Assembly: GCA_937959265.1 (NCBI GenBank)
Contig: CALGMA010000022.1
Span: 62,001 to 126,000 of the forward strand
Source of the DNA: an uncultured Anaerolineae bacterium
GTDB lineage: Bacteria > Chloroflexota > Anaerolineae > J036 > Brachytrichaceae
DNA length: 64,000 nt
Direction of reading: 5' to 3'
Positions 8,165 to 16,830 of the stretch are shown here, piece after piece. Under the pieces are notes generated by a model that saw nothing but the letters and a program-made list of their open reading frames with translations, had not been told where the DNA came from and ran no database searches. Numbering within the stretch: the first letter of the stretch is position 1; every line of letters starts with the position of its first letter. A program made the translations under genes and the position numbers.

Positions 8165-9025
8165 TCATCTTCCATAACCCAGCCTCAACCCCTCGACAAA
8201 GTATGGCTGGAATAGCACATACAGGACTAACATCGGCAGCACTGTAAGCACTGAACCGGCCATCACGAGGCCATAGTTCACTACGAATTGTCCTTGAATC
8301 GTCGCCAAGCCCACTACAAGGGTATGCATTTCGGTCGAACGCAACACGACTAACGGCCAGAGGAAGGCATTCCAAGCGCCGAGAGCAGTAAATATGCCTA
8401 AAGCTGCCATCCCTGGTTTAGATAGCGGCATAATAATTCGCAAGAAGATGCTGATCTCACTCGCGCCGTCAATCTTAGCGGCTTCGATGAGCTCGGTGGG
8501 TAGGCTGCTGATGAATTGGCGCATCATAAAGATGCCGATCGGACTGGCCAGTCCAGGCACGATGAGAGCGCCATATGTATTATAGAGATTGAGTGCCTGT
8601 GTAACTTGAAAGGCAGGGATAAGGGTCACAGCGCCAGGCACCATTAAGGTGGCAAGGATCAAGGTAAAGACTACGTCACGACCGATAAACTCCTTTTTGG
8701 CAAATAGATAGCCAGCCAGCGTGCTCAGAAGCACACAGCCGATCGTGACGGCTGCTGTTGTGAAGGCGCTATTGAAAAACCAGCGTCCAAAAAGCCCGCC
8801 CTGGAATTGAAAGACAATGTTGTAGTAGTTGTCTAGCTTCGGATTCGGTGGCAGAAGTCTAGGAGGATATGACATCATCACGTAAGACTCTGTTAGCGAG
8901 GTAGAAGCCATAAAGAGAAAAGGAAGCACCGTGACCCCTGAGACCCCAATCATGATGAGGAGCCATATCATCTGCGAGACCCTAATCCTTCGCCGAGGAA
9001 GGGCAACCTTGAAGGCATTTAACAT
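8165..9025 (-). CDS. Sugar ABC transporter permease, MalG type (importer 2)
   Basis: A 286-aa membrane protein with about six hydrophobic segments and the EAA loop 'ELIEAAKIDGASEISIFLRI' near residues 175-195. It lies 5 bases after the MalF-type gene of the same cluster. It forms the second CUT1-type sugar importer of this island with the genes at 9031-9969 and 10076-11398. No ATPase is encoded nearby. The 68-base gap to the deacetylase gene shows no clear terminator, so the deacetylase and aminotransferase may be cotranscribed. Confidence 0.92.
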   Translation of the reverse strand: MLNAFKVALPRRRIRVSQMIWLLIMIGVSGVTVLPFLFMASTSLTESYVMMSYPPRLLPPNPKLDNYYNIVFQFQGGLFGRWFFNSAFTTAAVTIGCVLLSTLAGYLFAKKEFIGRDVVFTLILATLMVPGAVTLIPAFQVTQALNLYNTYGALIVPGLASPIGIFMMRQFISSLPTELIEAAKIDGASEISIFLRIIMPLSKPGMAALGIFTALGAWNAFLWPLVVLRSTEMHTLVVGLATIQGQFVVNYGLVMAGSVLTVLPMLVLYVLFQPYFVEGLRLGYGR

Positions 9026-9030
9026 AACAC

Positions 9031-9969
9031 TCAGTATTCAATCTCACTGCGAAAATAGCGCAGCTGAATCAAGGACAGCGTGAGGATGATAGCCAGAAGG
9101 ACGACGCCCATCGTGCTGGCAAAGCCAACGCGATCGGCTAAAAATGCCTGTTGGTAGACATACCAACTCACCGTTGCGGTAGCCCAGGCTGGGCCACCTT
9201 GCGTAAGAACATAAACAGCATCGAATAATTGGAAGTTCCAGATCGTTGCCACAATAAAAGCAAATCCGATTGCCGGACGCAGTAGAGGAATCGTGATGCT
9301 CCAGATCAAGCGCAGTCCCGTTGCGCCGTCTAGACGTGCTGATTCATACAACTCTCTTGGAATAGCCTGGAGCGCAGCGAAGAAAACGATGACATAGAAC
9401 CCGAAACCACGCCAAATTTCTAGCATGACAATGGCTGGAATAGCCCATCGTGGATCGCCGAGCCAGTCAATGCTCTGGATGCCGAAAGCACTGAGGACAT
9501 AGTTCAGTGGCCCAAAATCGCGATTGACGATGTAGGCCCATACATTAGCAGCTATCACGACAGGCGTGATTAGAGGAAAGTAGACAGTTCCGCGAAAGAA
9601 TCCCTGCCAGAACGTAATTCGGAAGATGATAAGCGCAAGCGTCAGCGCAATCACGATGACCGTCGGCACAGTCAGTAGGGCATATTGAGTAGTATTTCCT
9701 AGTGTGCGCAGAAAGATCGGGTTATTCACTGCGGAGAGGTAGTTCTGCAGACCAACAAACTGCCTTGCGCCTAACATGCCGCCTGAAGTAAAGGAGTAGG
9801 CGAAGCTCCAGAACATAGGGATCACTAGGAAAACCAGGATGATTAGTAAGCTTGGCATGAGCAGCGCATAAATGAAGAGTGTGTCGCGTATTCTACGGAT
9901 CTTCCTCCGTCTACTCGTTGCAATTGCGCCAAGCTGGCGATCTGATAAGGCTGAAGTGGTTGTATGCAT
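9031..9969 (-). CDS. Sugar ABC transporter permease, MalF type (importer 2)
   Basis: The protein has 312 aa from ATG 9969. An alternative in-frame TTG at 9990 falls inside a hairpin and is less likely. It has about six membrane segments and an EAA loop (ELYESARLDGATGLRLIWSI) near residue 212. The N-terminus is Arg-rich and cytoplasmic (TSRRRKIRRIRD). It pairs with the MalG-type protein encoded next. A stem-loop separates it from the binding-protein gene, which often lets the binding protein be made in excess. Confidence 0.91.
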   Translation of the reverse strand: MHTTTSALSDRQLGAIATSRRRKIRRIRDTLFIYALLMPSLLIILVFLVIPMFWSFAYSFTSGGMLGARQFVGLQNYLSAVNNPIFLRTLGNTTQYALLTVPTVIVIALTLALIIFRITFWQGFFRGTVYFPLITPVVIAANVWAYIVNRDFGPLNYVLSAFGIQSIDWLGDPRWAIPAIVMLEIWRGFGFYVIVFFAALQAIPRELYESARLDGATGLRLIWSITIPLLRPAIGFAFIVATIWNFQLFDAVYVLTQGGPAWATATVSWYVYQQAFLADRVGFASTMGVVLLAIILTLSLIQLRYFRSEIEY

Positions 9970-9987
9970 AACCTGCACTATAAACAG

Positions 9988-10012
9988 CAAAAGCTGCCAT
10001 GAGCAGCTTTTG
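9988..10012 (-). terminator. Intercistronic stem-loop between binding protein and permease genes
   Basis: A perfect 10-bp inverted repeat, CAAAAGCTGC-CATGA-GCAGCTTTTG, sits 64 bases after the binding-protein stop and just before the permease start. A hairpin here may cause partial termination or protect the upstream mRNA from 3' decay, giving more binding protein than permease. This role is inferred from position. Confidence 0.6.
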
Positions 10013-10075
10013 TATAGAAAATCTCCCTGATGCGGAAACTAAATACACAATCTCCTTTCAATTTAGCAGACGAGA

Positions 10076-11398
10076 TTAACTACCGTCCAAAATTGGGTTG
10101 ATCGTTGCCTCAAAATCGGCGAGTGCCTGCTTAGCTGTTTTCTGGCCAGACCAGATAGCTTCTGCCTCTTGTTTTAGGGCTACGCTTGCTTCACGCCAGT
10201 TGATGCTTACTTGGGTGCCGCTACCGATTGGTAAGTAGGACAGGAATTTGGCGACTACTGGATCTACGTCTTGCGGCACGACGCCTTTCATAGGGCTCAT
10301 CAAATCTACACCCTTTACCACGTATTCTTCCTGCACGGACTTACTGGAGAGGAACTTCAGCAATTTGAAGGCGTCTTCTTTGCGTTTCGATCCCTCCGCT
10401 ACGAACAAGAATCCCACGTTAGTCCATACCGCAGGCTTACCCTCCGTCCCCTCGACTTTAGGCATCGGGATCACATCAAGTTTGATGTCAGGCCTCTGCT
10501 TGCGCCAAATATTCTTTATTCCCGACTGTTCTCGCCACATTATGCCGACTTTACCTTCAAGCGCAAGCGCGTTGGCCTGATCGTCGGTAAAGCCAAGCGG
10601 CACTGCAGACTGGTCGTTTTTGCCGATCTCCTGAAAGACGGTCTCGAACGCCGCAACGCCGCCGAGTGTGTTAGCAGTTACTCGGGTGAGATCCTCGCTC
10701 AACACTTGTGTGCCTCCAGCAACGAGGAGTGGAACGGTGAACGTCTGCCAGGTACTAAGCTGGATTCCATAAGTTCCTTTACCAGCATCGGTTAGAGCCT
10801 TGGCTGCTGTACGGATGTCGTCCCATGTCTCAGGAATCGCCAACCCAGAGGATTCAAACAAGGTCATGTTCAGGAGCATCGCATGGATCACGCCTAGAAA
10901 CGGAATACCATATTGCTTTCCGCGAAAGGCACCAATGACCCAGACATTCCGGTCGTAATTAGTCTCGAGCTCAGCCGCTATTGAGCTCAGATCGGCTATT
11001 TGAGCTTGCTTGACGTATTTGGGATACCATTCGTCCGGAAGGTAAAAAACATCGGGGGGATTGCCGCCAGCGAAAGCTGCAGTGAACTGCTCATCTACGC
11101 TGTTCCAGGGAATCACTTTGTGGTTGACCTGATAGCCTGAGTTTTGCGCAGCAAATTCGTCGAGTATTGGTTTGAATAAATCTGCATCTGGTCCATGAGG
11201 AGGTTTCCAGAAGGAAAGTTCTACCGTTGCGGTTCTTGGCTGGGACGGAGCCGTACTGGGTTGAGCAGAAGGAGGAGCTGCACAGCCCGCCAAAGCACTT
11301 ACCAAACCTACTCCACCTAGGGTCATTCCTAATCTCGCCGAGCGCTTTAAAAACTGACGACGCGAGACTTTTTCACTGCTCACAGATTGCTTGAGCAT
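10076..11398 (-). CDS. Extracellular solute-binding lipoprotein, family 1 (sugar ABC importer 2)
   Basis: The protein has 440 aa from ATG 11398, chosen for the GGGAGG site about 6 bases upstream. The N-terminus contains a twin-arginine motif (SRRQFLK), a hydrophobic core and a lipobox (LAGC). The mature part is a typical sugar-binding SBP_bac_1 protein ('PPHGPDADLFKPILDEFA' early and 'AVWTNVGFLFVAEGSKRK' late). It is the first gene of importer 2. It is divergent from an AraC regulator gene at 11536, a typical arrangement for local substrate-responsive control. Confidence 0.9.
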   Translation of the reverse strand: MLKQSVSSEKVSRRQFLKRSARLGMTLGGVGLVSALAGCAAPPSAQPSTAPSQPRTATVELSFWKPPHGPDADLFKPILDEFAAQNSGYQVNHKVIPWNSVDEQFTAAFAGGNPPDVFYLPDEWYPKYVKQAQIADLSSIAAELETNYDRNVWVIGAFRGKQYGIPFLGVIHAMLLNMTLFESSGLAIPETWDDIRTAAKALTDAGKGTYGIQLSTWQTFTVPLLVAGGTQVLSEDLTRVTANTLGGVAAFETVFQEIGKNDQSAVPLGFTDDQANALALEGKVGIMWREQSGIKNIWRKQRPDIKLDVIPMPKVEGTEGKPAVWTNVGFLFVAEGSKRKEDAFKLLKFLSSKSVQEEYVVKGVDLMSPMKGVVPQDVDPVVAKFLSYLPIGSGTQVSINWREASVALKQEAEAIWSGQKTAKQALADFEATINPILDGS

Positions 11399-11409
11399 AT
11401 TAACCTCCC

Positions 11410-11459
11410 TCACATATCGGATGTCTTTTCCGTGCTAGACTAGTATTAGGGCTATGTGA
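11410..11459. promoter_or_regulatory. Divergent control region with inverted TCACATA half-sites
   Basis: The 137-base gap between the binding-protein gene and the AraC-type regulator contains TCACATA (11410-11416) and its exact inverse TATGTGA (11453-11459), plus a small palindrome CTAGACTAG (11435-11443). AraC-family dimers often bind separated half-sites in such divergent regions. These are candidate sites only; no promoter consensus stands out. Confidence 0.33.
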
Positions 11460-11535
11460 ATAATGGCTTCGTTGCTTCCGACATACTGGTCAGGCCAGCC
11501 TTGTGGCATTATCTGTGTGAGGAGGCGATAAGGCA

Positions 11536-12348
11536 ATGCACGTATCGTCCCGTTCTTTGTATGAAACTTTCAACCACCTCGTTAAGATCATACGCGCGGG
11601 AATGTACTCCGCTCCAAAGGGTAAAGACTTTCCTCTACACACGCATGAGTTTTGCGAACTGCACTATTACCTCACGGGCCACATCAAGATTCACGTCAAC
11701 GGCAAGCCGATCGAGGTGCATCCCGGCATGGCCGTCCTAGTTCCTCCGAAAGTGGTGCATGGTGAAGAGGCGCTCACGGCCTATGCTAACTATTACATGT
11801 TGATCGGACTTCCCAGTGATTTGCAAGTTCCGCATATCGTTTATGACGATTCAGAGCAATCACTGATGGGTGTTTGTGCGGCTTGCTCACGCGAGCTTAG
11901 GCTGCAGCCCGATCCTTACCAACAAGAGATGCTGCATGCGTTAGCGACTCAGCTTACGATTCTGCTCAGGCGTGCGTACCTGAATAGTCAGCTTGACGAC
12001 GTAGAACGCCTCCTGCGCAGTGTAGAGCAATACTTTGAGAAGAATTTTGCCGCTCCCATCACAGTCGAGCAAGTCGCAAGTGAACTAAACGTGTCGGTAT
12101 CCCATCTGCGCAGACTTTTCAAAATACATCGCAGTGAGACGCCGAGAGAGTGTCTGCAGCGTGTGCGACTGAGGCAGGCCCTGGCTCAGCTATACACATC
12201 TAATCTGACGCTCGAGGCGATTGCGGATGCGTGCGGCTACGATTCTGCTAGTCATCTTAGTCGTCATGTGAGACAAGCACTCGGCAAATCACCTGGGGAA
12301 TTGCGCAAACAATATCGCCGCCACTCGGCAGAAGCTCTTGAGCATTAG
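11536..12348 (+). CDS. AraC-family transcriptional regulator with cupin sensor domain
   Basis: A 270-aa protein with an AGGAGG ribosome site upstream of ATG. The N-terminal cupin (residues about 25-90) has 'HTHEFCELHYYLTG' and 'HPGMAVLVPPKVVHG', typical of sugar-sensing AraC proteins. The C-terminal double helix-turn-helix spans about 165-265, with 'VEQVASELNVSVSHLRRLFK' as the first helix-turn-helix and 'LEAIADACGYDSASHLSRH' as the second. It is divergent from sugar importer 2, which it probably activates in response to the substrate. Confidence 0.9.
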   Translation: MHVSSRSLYETFNHLVKIIRAGMYSAPKGKDFPLHTHEFCELHYYLTGHIKIHVNGKPIEVHPGMAVLVPPKVVHGEEALTAYANYYMLIGLPSDLQVPHIVYDDSEQSLMGVCAACSRELRLQPDPYQQEMLHALATQLTILLRRAYLNSQLDDVERLLRSVEQYFEKNFAAPITVEQVASELNVSVSHLRRLFKIHRSETPRECLQRVRLRQALAQLYTSNLTLEAIADACGYDSASHLSRHVRQALGKSPGELRKQYRRHSAEALEH

Positions 12349-12569
12349 TCCAGCAGCCTGTCTAGGAACGTGTTTCGGAACCTGCCTTGCGGATCAAGGT
12401 CACCAGCCAGGGCACGAAAGCCAGTCAAGCGTAGTATAGAAGCTGGTCTGGCAACAGCGTGCATCACTTCGACTGCGAATCGGCGCGACACGAGATATTC
12501 ACTTCGCAGTTCGTCGCCAGCGCCGGGGACATGGTCGGGCCACAAATGCGGCTGCCGCTCGTGCCGCGA
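12345..12569 (-). pseudogene. Truncated, internally deleted alditol-oxidase-like FAD oxidase remnant
   Basis: The minus-strand frame is open from 12569 to a TAA at 12345, after a TGA at 12570-12572. It reads 'ERQPHLWPDHVPGAGDELR' and 'SEYLVSRRFAVEVMHAV', like the W-x-E-x-x-P-H-F and GDELQSEY-P segment of alditol/xylitol oxidases. It then jumps to 'FRALAGDLDPQGRFRNTFLD', which matches the extreme C-terminus of that family. About 70-80 residues between the two are missing, as is everything upstream. It converges on, and overlaps the stop of, the AraC gene. Non-functional. Confidence 0.6.
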
Positions 12570-12604
12570 TCACGTCCCCGCGACGCTCATCTGAGTAAGG
12601 CGGA

Positions 12605-13942
12605 TTACTTCTCCTCGACCGTCAGTTCACCTAGGGCGGTGTCCTTGCCGGCGGCCACCGGCACGAACTCACTCCCGCCGAAGAAAGCCGTCAACTGCGC
12701 CCATTTGCCCGGCGCGCCCTCGGCAGTCAGCACATAGTTGCCCACCGGTAGATCGGTGATCCTGAATTTGCCGGCCTTGTCCGTCAGCGCGCTCTTGAAG
12801 AAGGGTTGACTCGCACAAGGGGTGTCACCCTTATAAAAGAAGCCCAGCGGCCTGACGCACACCTCGACCTTGACATTCGCCAGCGGTTTGTTGTCTTTGA
12901 CCAGCGAGCCGGAGATCGAACCCGGCTTCTTACTAATCGGCTTGGGCAGCGCGGGGCCGTTGCCCTGCGTCAAGATGACGCGGATGTCGTTCGACGCCAG
13001 GTCGGAGTTGTGCATGTAGTAGTGTGTCCACTGATCGTCTTTCACGATGTGCAAGCCATAGTCGGTGCCGATCCACAGCCGGCCTCGCTTATCTATGGCC
13101 AGCGACCGGACGCTTCTATCTCCTAGCTTCTCCTCCGCGATCCTCGACCACGCGCCGTCTTCATACAGGAACAAGCCGTTGTCGTCGCCGACCAGGATGC
13201 GACCGTCGGCGTCCACGAGCGTGGCCTGAGGATTGAGCAAGTCGCGGTTCTCAAGCAGCTCCCACGATTTACCATCAAACGCCAGCACACCACCATTGAC
13301 GGCAGCCCGAGGATAACCTTTGGCGTCGAGGGTGATCTTCTCAAAGAAATACTTTTTAGAGAACCCGTTGCCTTCCCGATACACCGTCCAAGTCTTGCCG
13401 TCAAATCTGGCGATGCTGTTCAGTGTGGCTACCCAAACAGCGCCGTTGGGCGCAACAGCGATATCCTTGACCAAGGCGGATACCGATGCGTCCTCGTCCT
13501 TGGCAAAGCTAGAAGCGGGATAGGTCGTCCACTTTTTGCCATCGAATTGGCTGACGCCCCCATAGTGCGAGAGCCAGACGTTGTTTTTGGCATCACAAGC
13601 GATGCCGCTGGGGCTGGTCACGCCTCTCAGCTTGTACTCGGCCCACTTCTTGCCGTCGAAGACATGCGCGCCAGCGGCGTGTCCCACCAGCAACCGGCCA
13701 TCGGGGCATTGCGCCAGCGCAGTAATCTGATCGCCGCCGATCTGCTTGCCGGCCTTGTTGTAGTTCTGCCAGCCTTTCTCGGTCAGGCACGTCACGCCAG
13801 AACCAAATGTGCCGAAGCAGGCTATGCCAGGGGCGCTTTCTTGTGTCGGCGCGCTTGTTTGTGTCGCGCGGATCGTGTTCGCGTTCGCAAGCATCAACGC
13901 AGCGGCAATCAACGACGCGAAGATGTTAGGTGCGAATCTCAT
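12605..13942 (-). CDS. Secreted two-component-regulator-type beta-propeller protein with C-terminal carboxypeptidase-regulatory-like domain
   Basis: A 445-aa protein with a signal peptide (residues 1-26). Repeated 'FDGKKW/FDGKTWTVY' blades span about 45-330, the propeller style found in hybrid-kinase sensor domains but here with no kinase. The C-terminal 90 residues (from about 355, 'GSISGSLVKDNKPLANVKVEVC' to 'ITDLPVGNYVLTAEGAPGKW') form a carboxypeptidase-regulatory-like Ig fold. An AGGAGGG site lies 12 bases upstream. It is probably exported or surface-bound and binds ligands or polysaccharide; the function is not known. Confidence 0.82.
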   Translation of the reverse strand: MRFAPNIFASLIAAALMLANANTIRATQTSAPTQESAPGIACFGTFGSGVTCLTEKGWQNYNKAGKQIGGDQITALAQCPDGRLLVGHAAGAHVFDGKKWAEYKLRGVTSPSGIACDAKNNVWLSHYGGVSQFDGKKWTTYPASSFAKDEDASVSALVKDIAVAPNGAVWVATLNSIARFDGKTWTVYREGNGFSKKYFFEKITLDAKGYPRAAVNGGVLAFDGKSWELLENRDLLNPQATLVDADGRILVGDDNGLFLYEDGAWSRIAEEKLGDRSVRSLAIDKRGRLWIGTDYGLHIVKDDQWTHYYMHNSDLASNDIRVILTQGNGPALPKPISKKPGSISGSLVKDNKPLANVKVEVCVRPLGFFYKGDTPCASQPFFKSALTDKAGKFRITDLPVGNYVLTAEGAPGKWAQLTAFFGGSEFVPVAAGKDTALGELTVEEK

Positions 13943-14108
13943 CTCCGAATACTCCCTCCTGAATATGTGGGAGAGAGACTAATGCCCCTTATTTAAGCTC
14001 AGGTTATGATCAACCAACGCGCGAGACAGTTTCGCCGGTCAAGGCGTCATAGCGCGTCCATCGCCCGAGGTTCCGGCGTTCCGTCTCCAAGGCCGGCCTC
14101 GATGCGCG

Positions 14109-15293
14109 TCATGCTGGCCGGCGCAACAGCGCCTGATACACGGCCTGTGTGGCCTGCGCCGTCGCGGCCCAGGTGAACTTGGCCGCCTGCTTCGGCCCGC
14201 GCGCTGCCAGGTCGCGGCGCAGCGCGTCGTCGGCCAGGACGCGCTGTAGCGCGCGCGCCCATTCAGCGACATCCATCGGCGGGATGAGCAACGCCGCGTC
14301 GCCGCAAATCTCCGGCAGCGAGGCAGCGTTCGACGAGATGACGGGCGCGCCACACGCCATCGCCTCCAGCGGCGGAAAGCCGAAACCTTCATAGACCGAT
14401 GGGAAGGTCATCACCTGCGCCAGCGAGTAGAGCGCGACCAGGTCGTCGTCCTCGACAGTGGTTAGGAAGCGCACCTGGCCGGTCAACCCGAGTTCATGCA
14501 CGGCGCGATAGGTGGACTCGTGCAGCCAGCCCTGCCTGCCGACCACAATGACCTCTTGGGCAGGGCTATCATCCTGCTCACACAATGTTTTGAATGCCTC
14601 AAACAGCGTGACCAGGTTCTTACGCGGCTCAATCGTCCCGATGGCCAGGATGAACTTGTCCGGCAAGCGATAACGCGCCTTGACCGCCTGCAATGCCTTC
14701 GCGTCGGTCACCCGGTGGAAGCGCGGATGCACGCCCTCGTAGATCACGCGCACCTTCTCCTCCGGCACACCATAGACCTTCATCGCATCCCGCTTGGTGT
14801 GCTCGCTCACGCAGATGATCGCGTCGGCCCGCCGGAGGAACAGCGGCATGGCCAGGGTGAGGAATATCCGGTTGCGCGGCAGATGATAGTACGGGAAGAA
14901 CTTGAAGATCAGGTCGTGCAGCGTGAAGACGGTCTTGATGCGTTTGAAGCGCGGCAGCAGATGTTCGGTGGCGTGAAAGAGCGCCGGCTGCGTCAACGGC
15001 GCGCGCGTGTTGGCGATCGTCTGCGCAAACAGATTATCCTGTGAGAGGTTGAACAGTTGCGCGAGCAACGCGCGCAGTCGCCATGGGTGTGGCCGCTGTG
15101 GCGTGGCGATGCAGGTGAGGGATTGGATCAACTTACCCGGCGCAGCGTTGCGCGCGTCGTGATAGAAGGCGATATAGTCGTCGCTCGGCCGCTTCGCGCC
15201 CGGCGGCAGCACCAGCGCCGCGATCAGCTCCTCGGCGTAGCGGCCCAGACCCGCCTTGCGATGCACGGCAGGCGATGCGTCAATGACGATCAT
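14109..15293 (-). CDS. Glycosyltransferase family 4 (GT-B fold)
   Basis: A 394-aa protein. The N-terminal domain begins 'MIVIDASPAVHRKAGLGRYA', with the glycine-rich acceptor-side loop. The C-terminal nucleotide-sugar domain has 'ILAIGTIEPRKN' near residue 215 and the E-x7-E motif 'EGFGFPPLE' near 310. It transfers a sugar from an NDP- or GDP-sugar to a lipid- or polysaccharide-linked acceptor at the cytoplasmic face. The acceptor cannot be deduced. It is monocistronic and divergent from the sugar dehydrogenase gene. Confidence 0.9.
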   Translation of the reverse strand: MIVIDASPAVHRKAGLGRYAEELIAALVLPPGAKRPSDDYIAFYHDARNAAPGKLIQSLTCIATPQRPHPWRLRALLAQLFNLSQDNLFAQTIANTRAPLTQPALFHATEHLLPRFKRIKTVFTLHDLIFKFFPYYHLPRNRIFLTLAMPLFLRRADAIICVSEHTKRDAMKVYGVPEEKVRVIYEGVHPRFHRVTDAKALQAVKARYRLPDKFILAIGTIEPRKNLVTLFEAFKTLCEQDDSPAQEVIVVGRQGWLHESTYRAVHELGLTGQVRFLTTVEDDDLVALYSLAQVMTFPSVYEGFGFPPLEAMACGAPVISSNAASLPEICGDAALLIPPMDVAEWARALQRVLADDALRRDLAARGPKQAAKFTWAATAQATQAVYQALLRRPA

Positions 15294-15413
15294 GTGCGCG
15301 GACTATACCCGCACTCGTCTTCCCATCGCGGACAGCTCTGCCGCTTGTAGGATGCGGAACGTTATAAATCCCGAGTGGCATTCATCTGCCGGAAGCGTCA
15401 CAAGCGGCGTAAG

Positions 15414-16826
15414 ATGCGCGGCATGGCATCCGCGATTCGTCTGATCACCATGTTGGGCATAGCGGCGATGCTCACAGCGTGTGCGCCGGCGCAGTCACAC
15501 TCGCGCCCACCCACGCCCACAGTCCGTGCGACGCCGCTGCCGGCCGATTACCCACAGCCGCTGCGCGACGACATCCACGTTCGCAAAGTTGCCGAAGTCG
15601 GCCCAAGCATGATCCGGTTGGTCAAAGATCCTGGCTCGAACGACCTGTACTACCTCAGCCCGCAGGGGGACGTGTTCTACCTCTCCCCACAGCCCGACCG
15701 CGAGACACGCGGTATGCTCGCCTACAGCCGCAGCGAGATCGGCGGCGCGCCGTACGCCCTAGGGCTGGCGTTCGGACCAGACCGCACACTCTACGTAGTC
15801 GGTAACGAGGGCGAAGGCCCGCGTAATCAATGCATCATCCGCAAAGGCGTGATTAGCGGCAGCGGGCGCCAGTGGTCCACACTCGTCCGCACCGACTGGT
15901 ATGAGAAAAGCAACACACAATATGATCATTTGTGCAACGGGATCGTCGTCAGCCCGGACGGTCGATACGTCTATTTCAACAGCGGCTCGCGCACCGACCA
16001 CGGCGAAGTGCAGACGGCCGAGGGGGCCTTCCCCGGCCTGCGCGAGGTGCCGCTCACGGCGGCGGTCTTCCGCGTGCCGGCAGATGCGGAAGACCTGGTG
16101 CTGCCGCACGACGAGGCGAAGTTGAAAGCGGGGGGCTACCTGTTTGCAGAAGGCTTGCGCAACGCCTTCGACCTGGCCTTCAACGCCGCGGGCGATTTGA
16201 TCGGCGTAGACAATGGGCCGGACGCGAATTACCCCGACGAACTGAACTGGCTGCGCGAAGGCCGGCACTACGGCTTTCCCTGGCGATTCGGCGCCGAGGA
16301 CAATCCACAACGGTTCGCGGACTACGACCCAGACACAGACAAGCGACTGAGCTGGGACTTCGTCGCCGTGCAAACGAAGCTGTATCAGAACGACCCGGCC
16401 TTCCCCGAGCCGCCGGCGCCGTTCACCGACCCAATCCTCAATTTCGGGCCGGACGCCGACCAGTTTCAGGACGCCGATGGCGAAGTGCGTGACGCCAGCG
16501 ACCTCGGTAAGCCGCTGGCCGGCCTGACCATGCACCGCTCGCCGCTGGGGCTGACGTTCGACACCGCCTCTCCGAGTCAGCTGAGCGGCGACTTCAGAGG
16601 CGCCGGTTTCTTGCTAAGCTGGGGCGCCGCCGGCGGCCCACAAACCGACCGTGGCCATGATCTGCTCCTCATCCGGCTCACCAAGACCGGCGACGCTTAT
16701 CACATGAGCGCAACACAGATCGTGACCGGCTTCCAGAACCCGATAGACAGCGCGCTCATCGGGAACAAACTCTACGTGCTTGACTACGGCGGCAAAGGCG
16801 CAATCTGGGAGATCAGCCTGCCATGA
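15414..16826 (+). CDS. PQQ-dependent sugar dehydrogenase-like lipoprotein (glucose/sorbosone dehydrogenase family)
   Basis: About 470 aa from ATG 15414; ATG 15423 is equally possible and neither has a clear ribosome site. The lipobox 'MLTAC' near residue 23 predicts a lipid-anchored extracytoplasmic protein. The six-bladed GSDH propeller shows the family hallmark 'GVDNGPDANYPDELNWLREG' and 'HYGFPWRFG', plus 'SRTDHGEVQ'. The family oxidises aldoses or aldehydes with PQQ and donates electrons to the respiratory chain. It is convergent with argF. Loss of catalytic activity cannot be excluded. Confidence 0.83.
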   Translation: MRGMASAIRLITMLGIAAMLTACAPAQSHSRPPTPTVRATPLPADYPQPLRDDIHVRKVAEVGPSMIRLVKDPGSNDLYYLSPQGDVFYLSPQPDRETRGMLAYSRSEIGGAPYALGLAFGPDRTLYVVGNEGEGPRNQCIIRKGVISGSGRQWSTLVRTDWYEKSNTQYDHLCNGIVVSPDGRYVYFNSGSRTDHGEVQTAEGAFPGLREVPLTAAVFRVPADAEDLVLPHDEAKLKAGGYLFAEGLRNAFDLAFNAAGDLIGVDNGPDANYPDELNWLREGRHYGFPWRFGAEDNPQRFADYDPDTDKRLSWDFVAVQTKLYQNDPAFPEPPAPFTDPILNFGPDADQFQDADGEVRDASDLGKPLAGLTMHRSPLGLTFDTASPSQLSGDFRGAGFLLSWGAAGGPQTDRGHDLLLIRLTKTGDAYHMSATQIVTGFQNPIDSALIGNKLYVLDYGGKGAIWEISLP

Positions 16827-16830
16827 GCGC

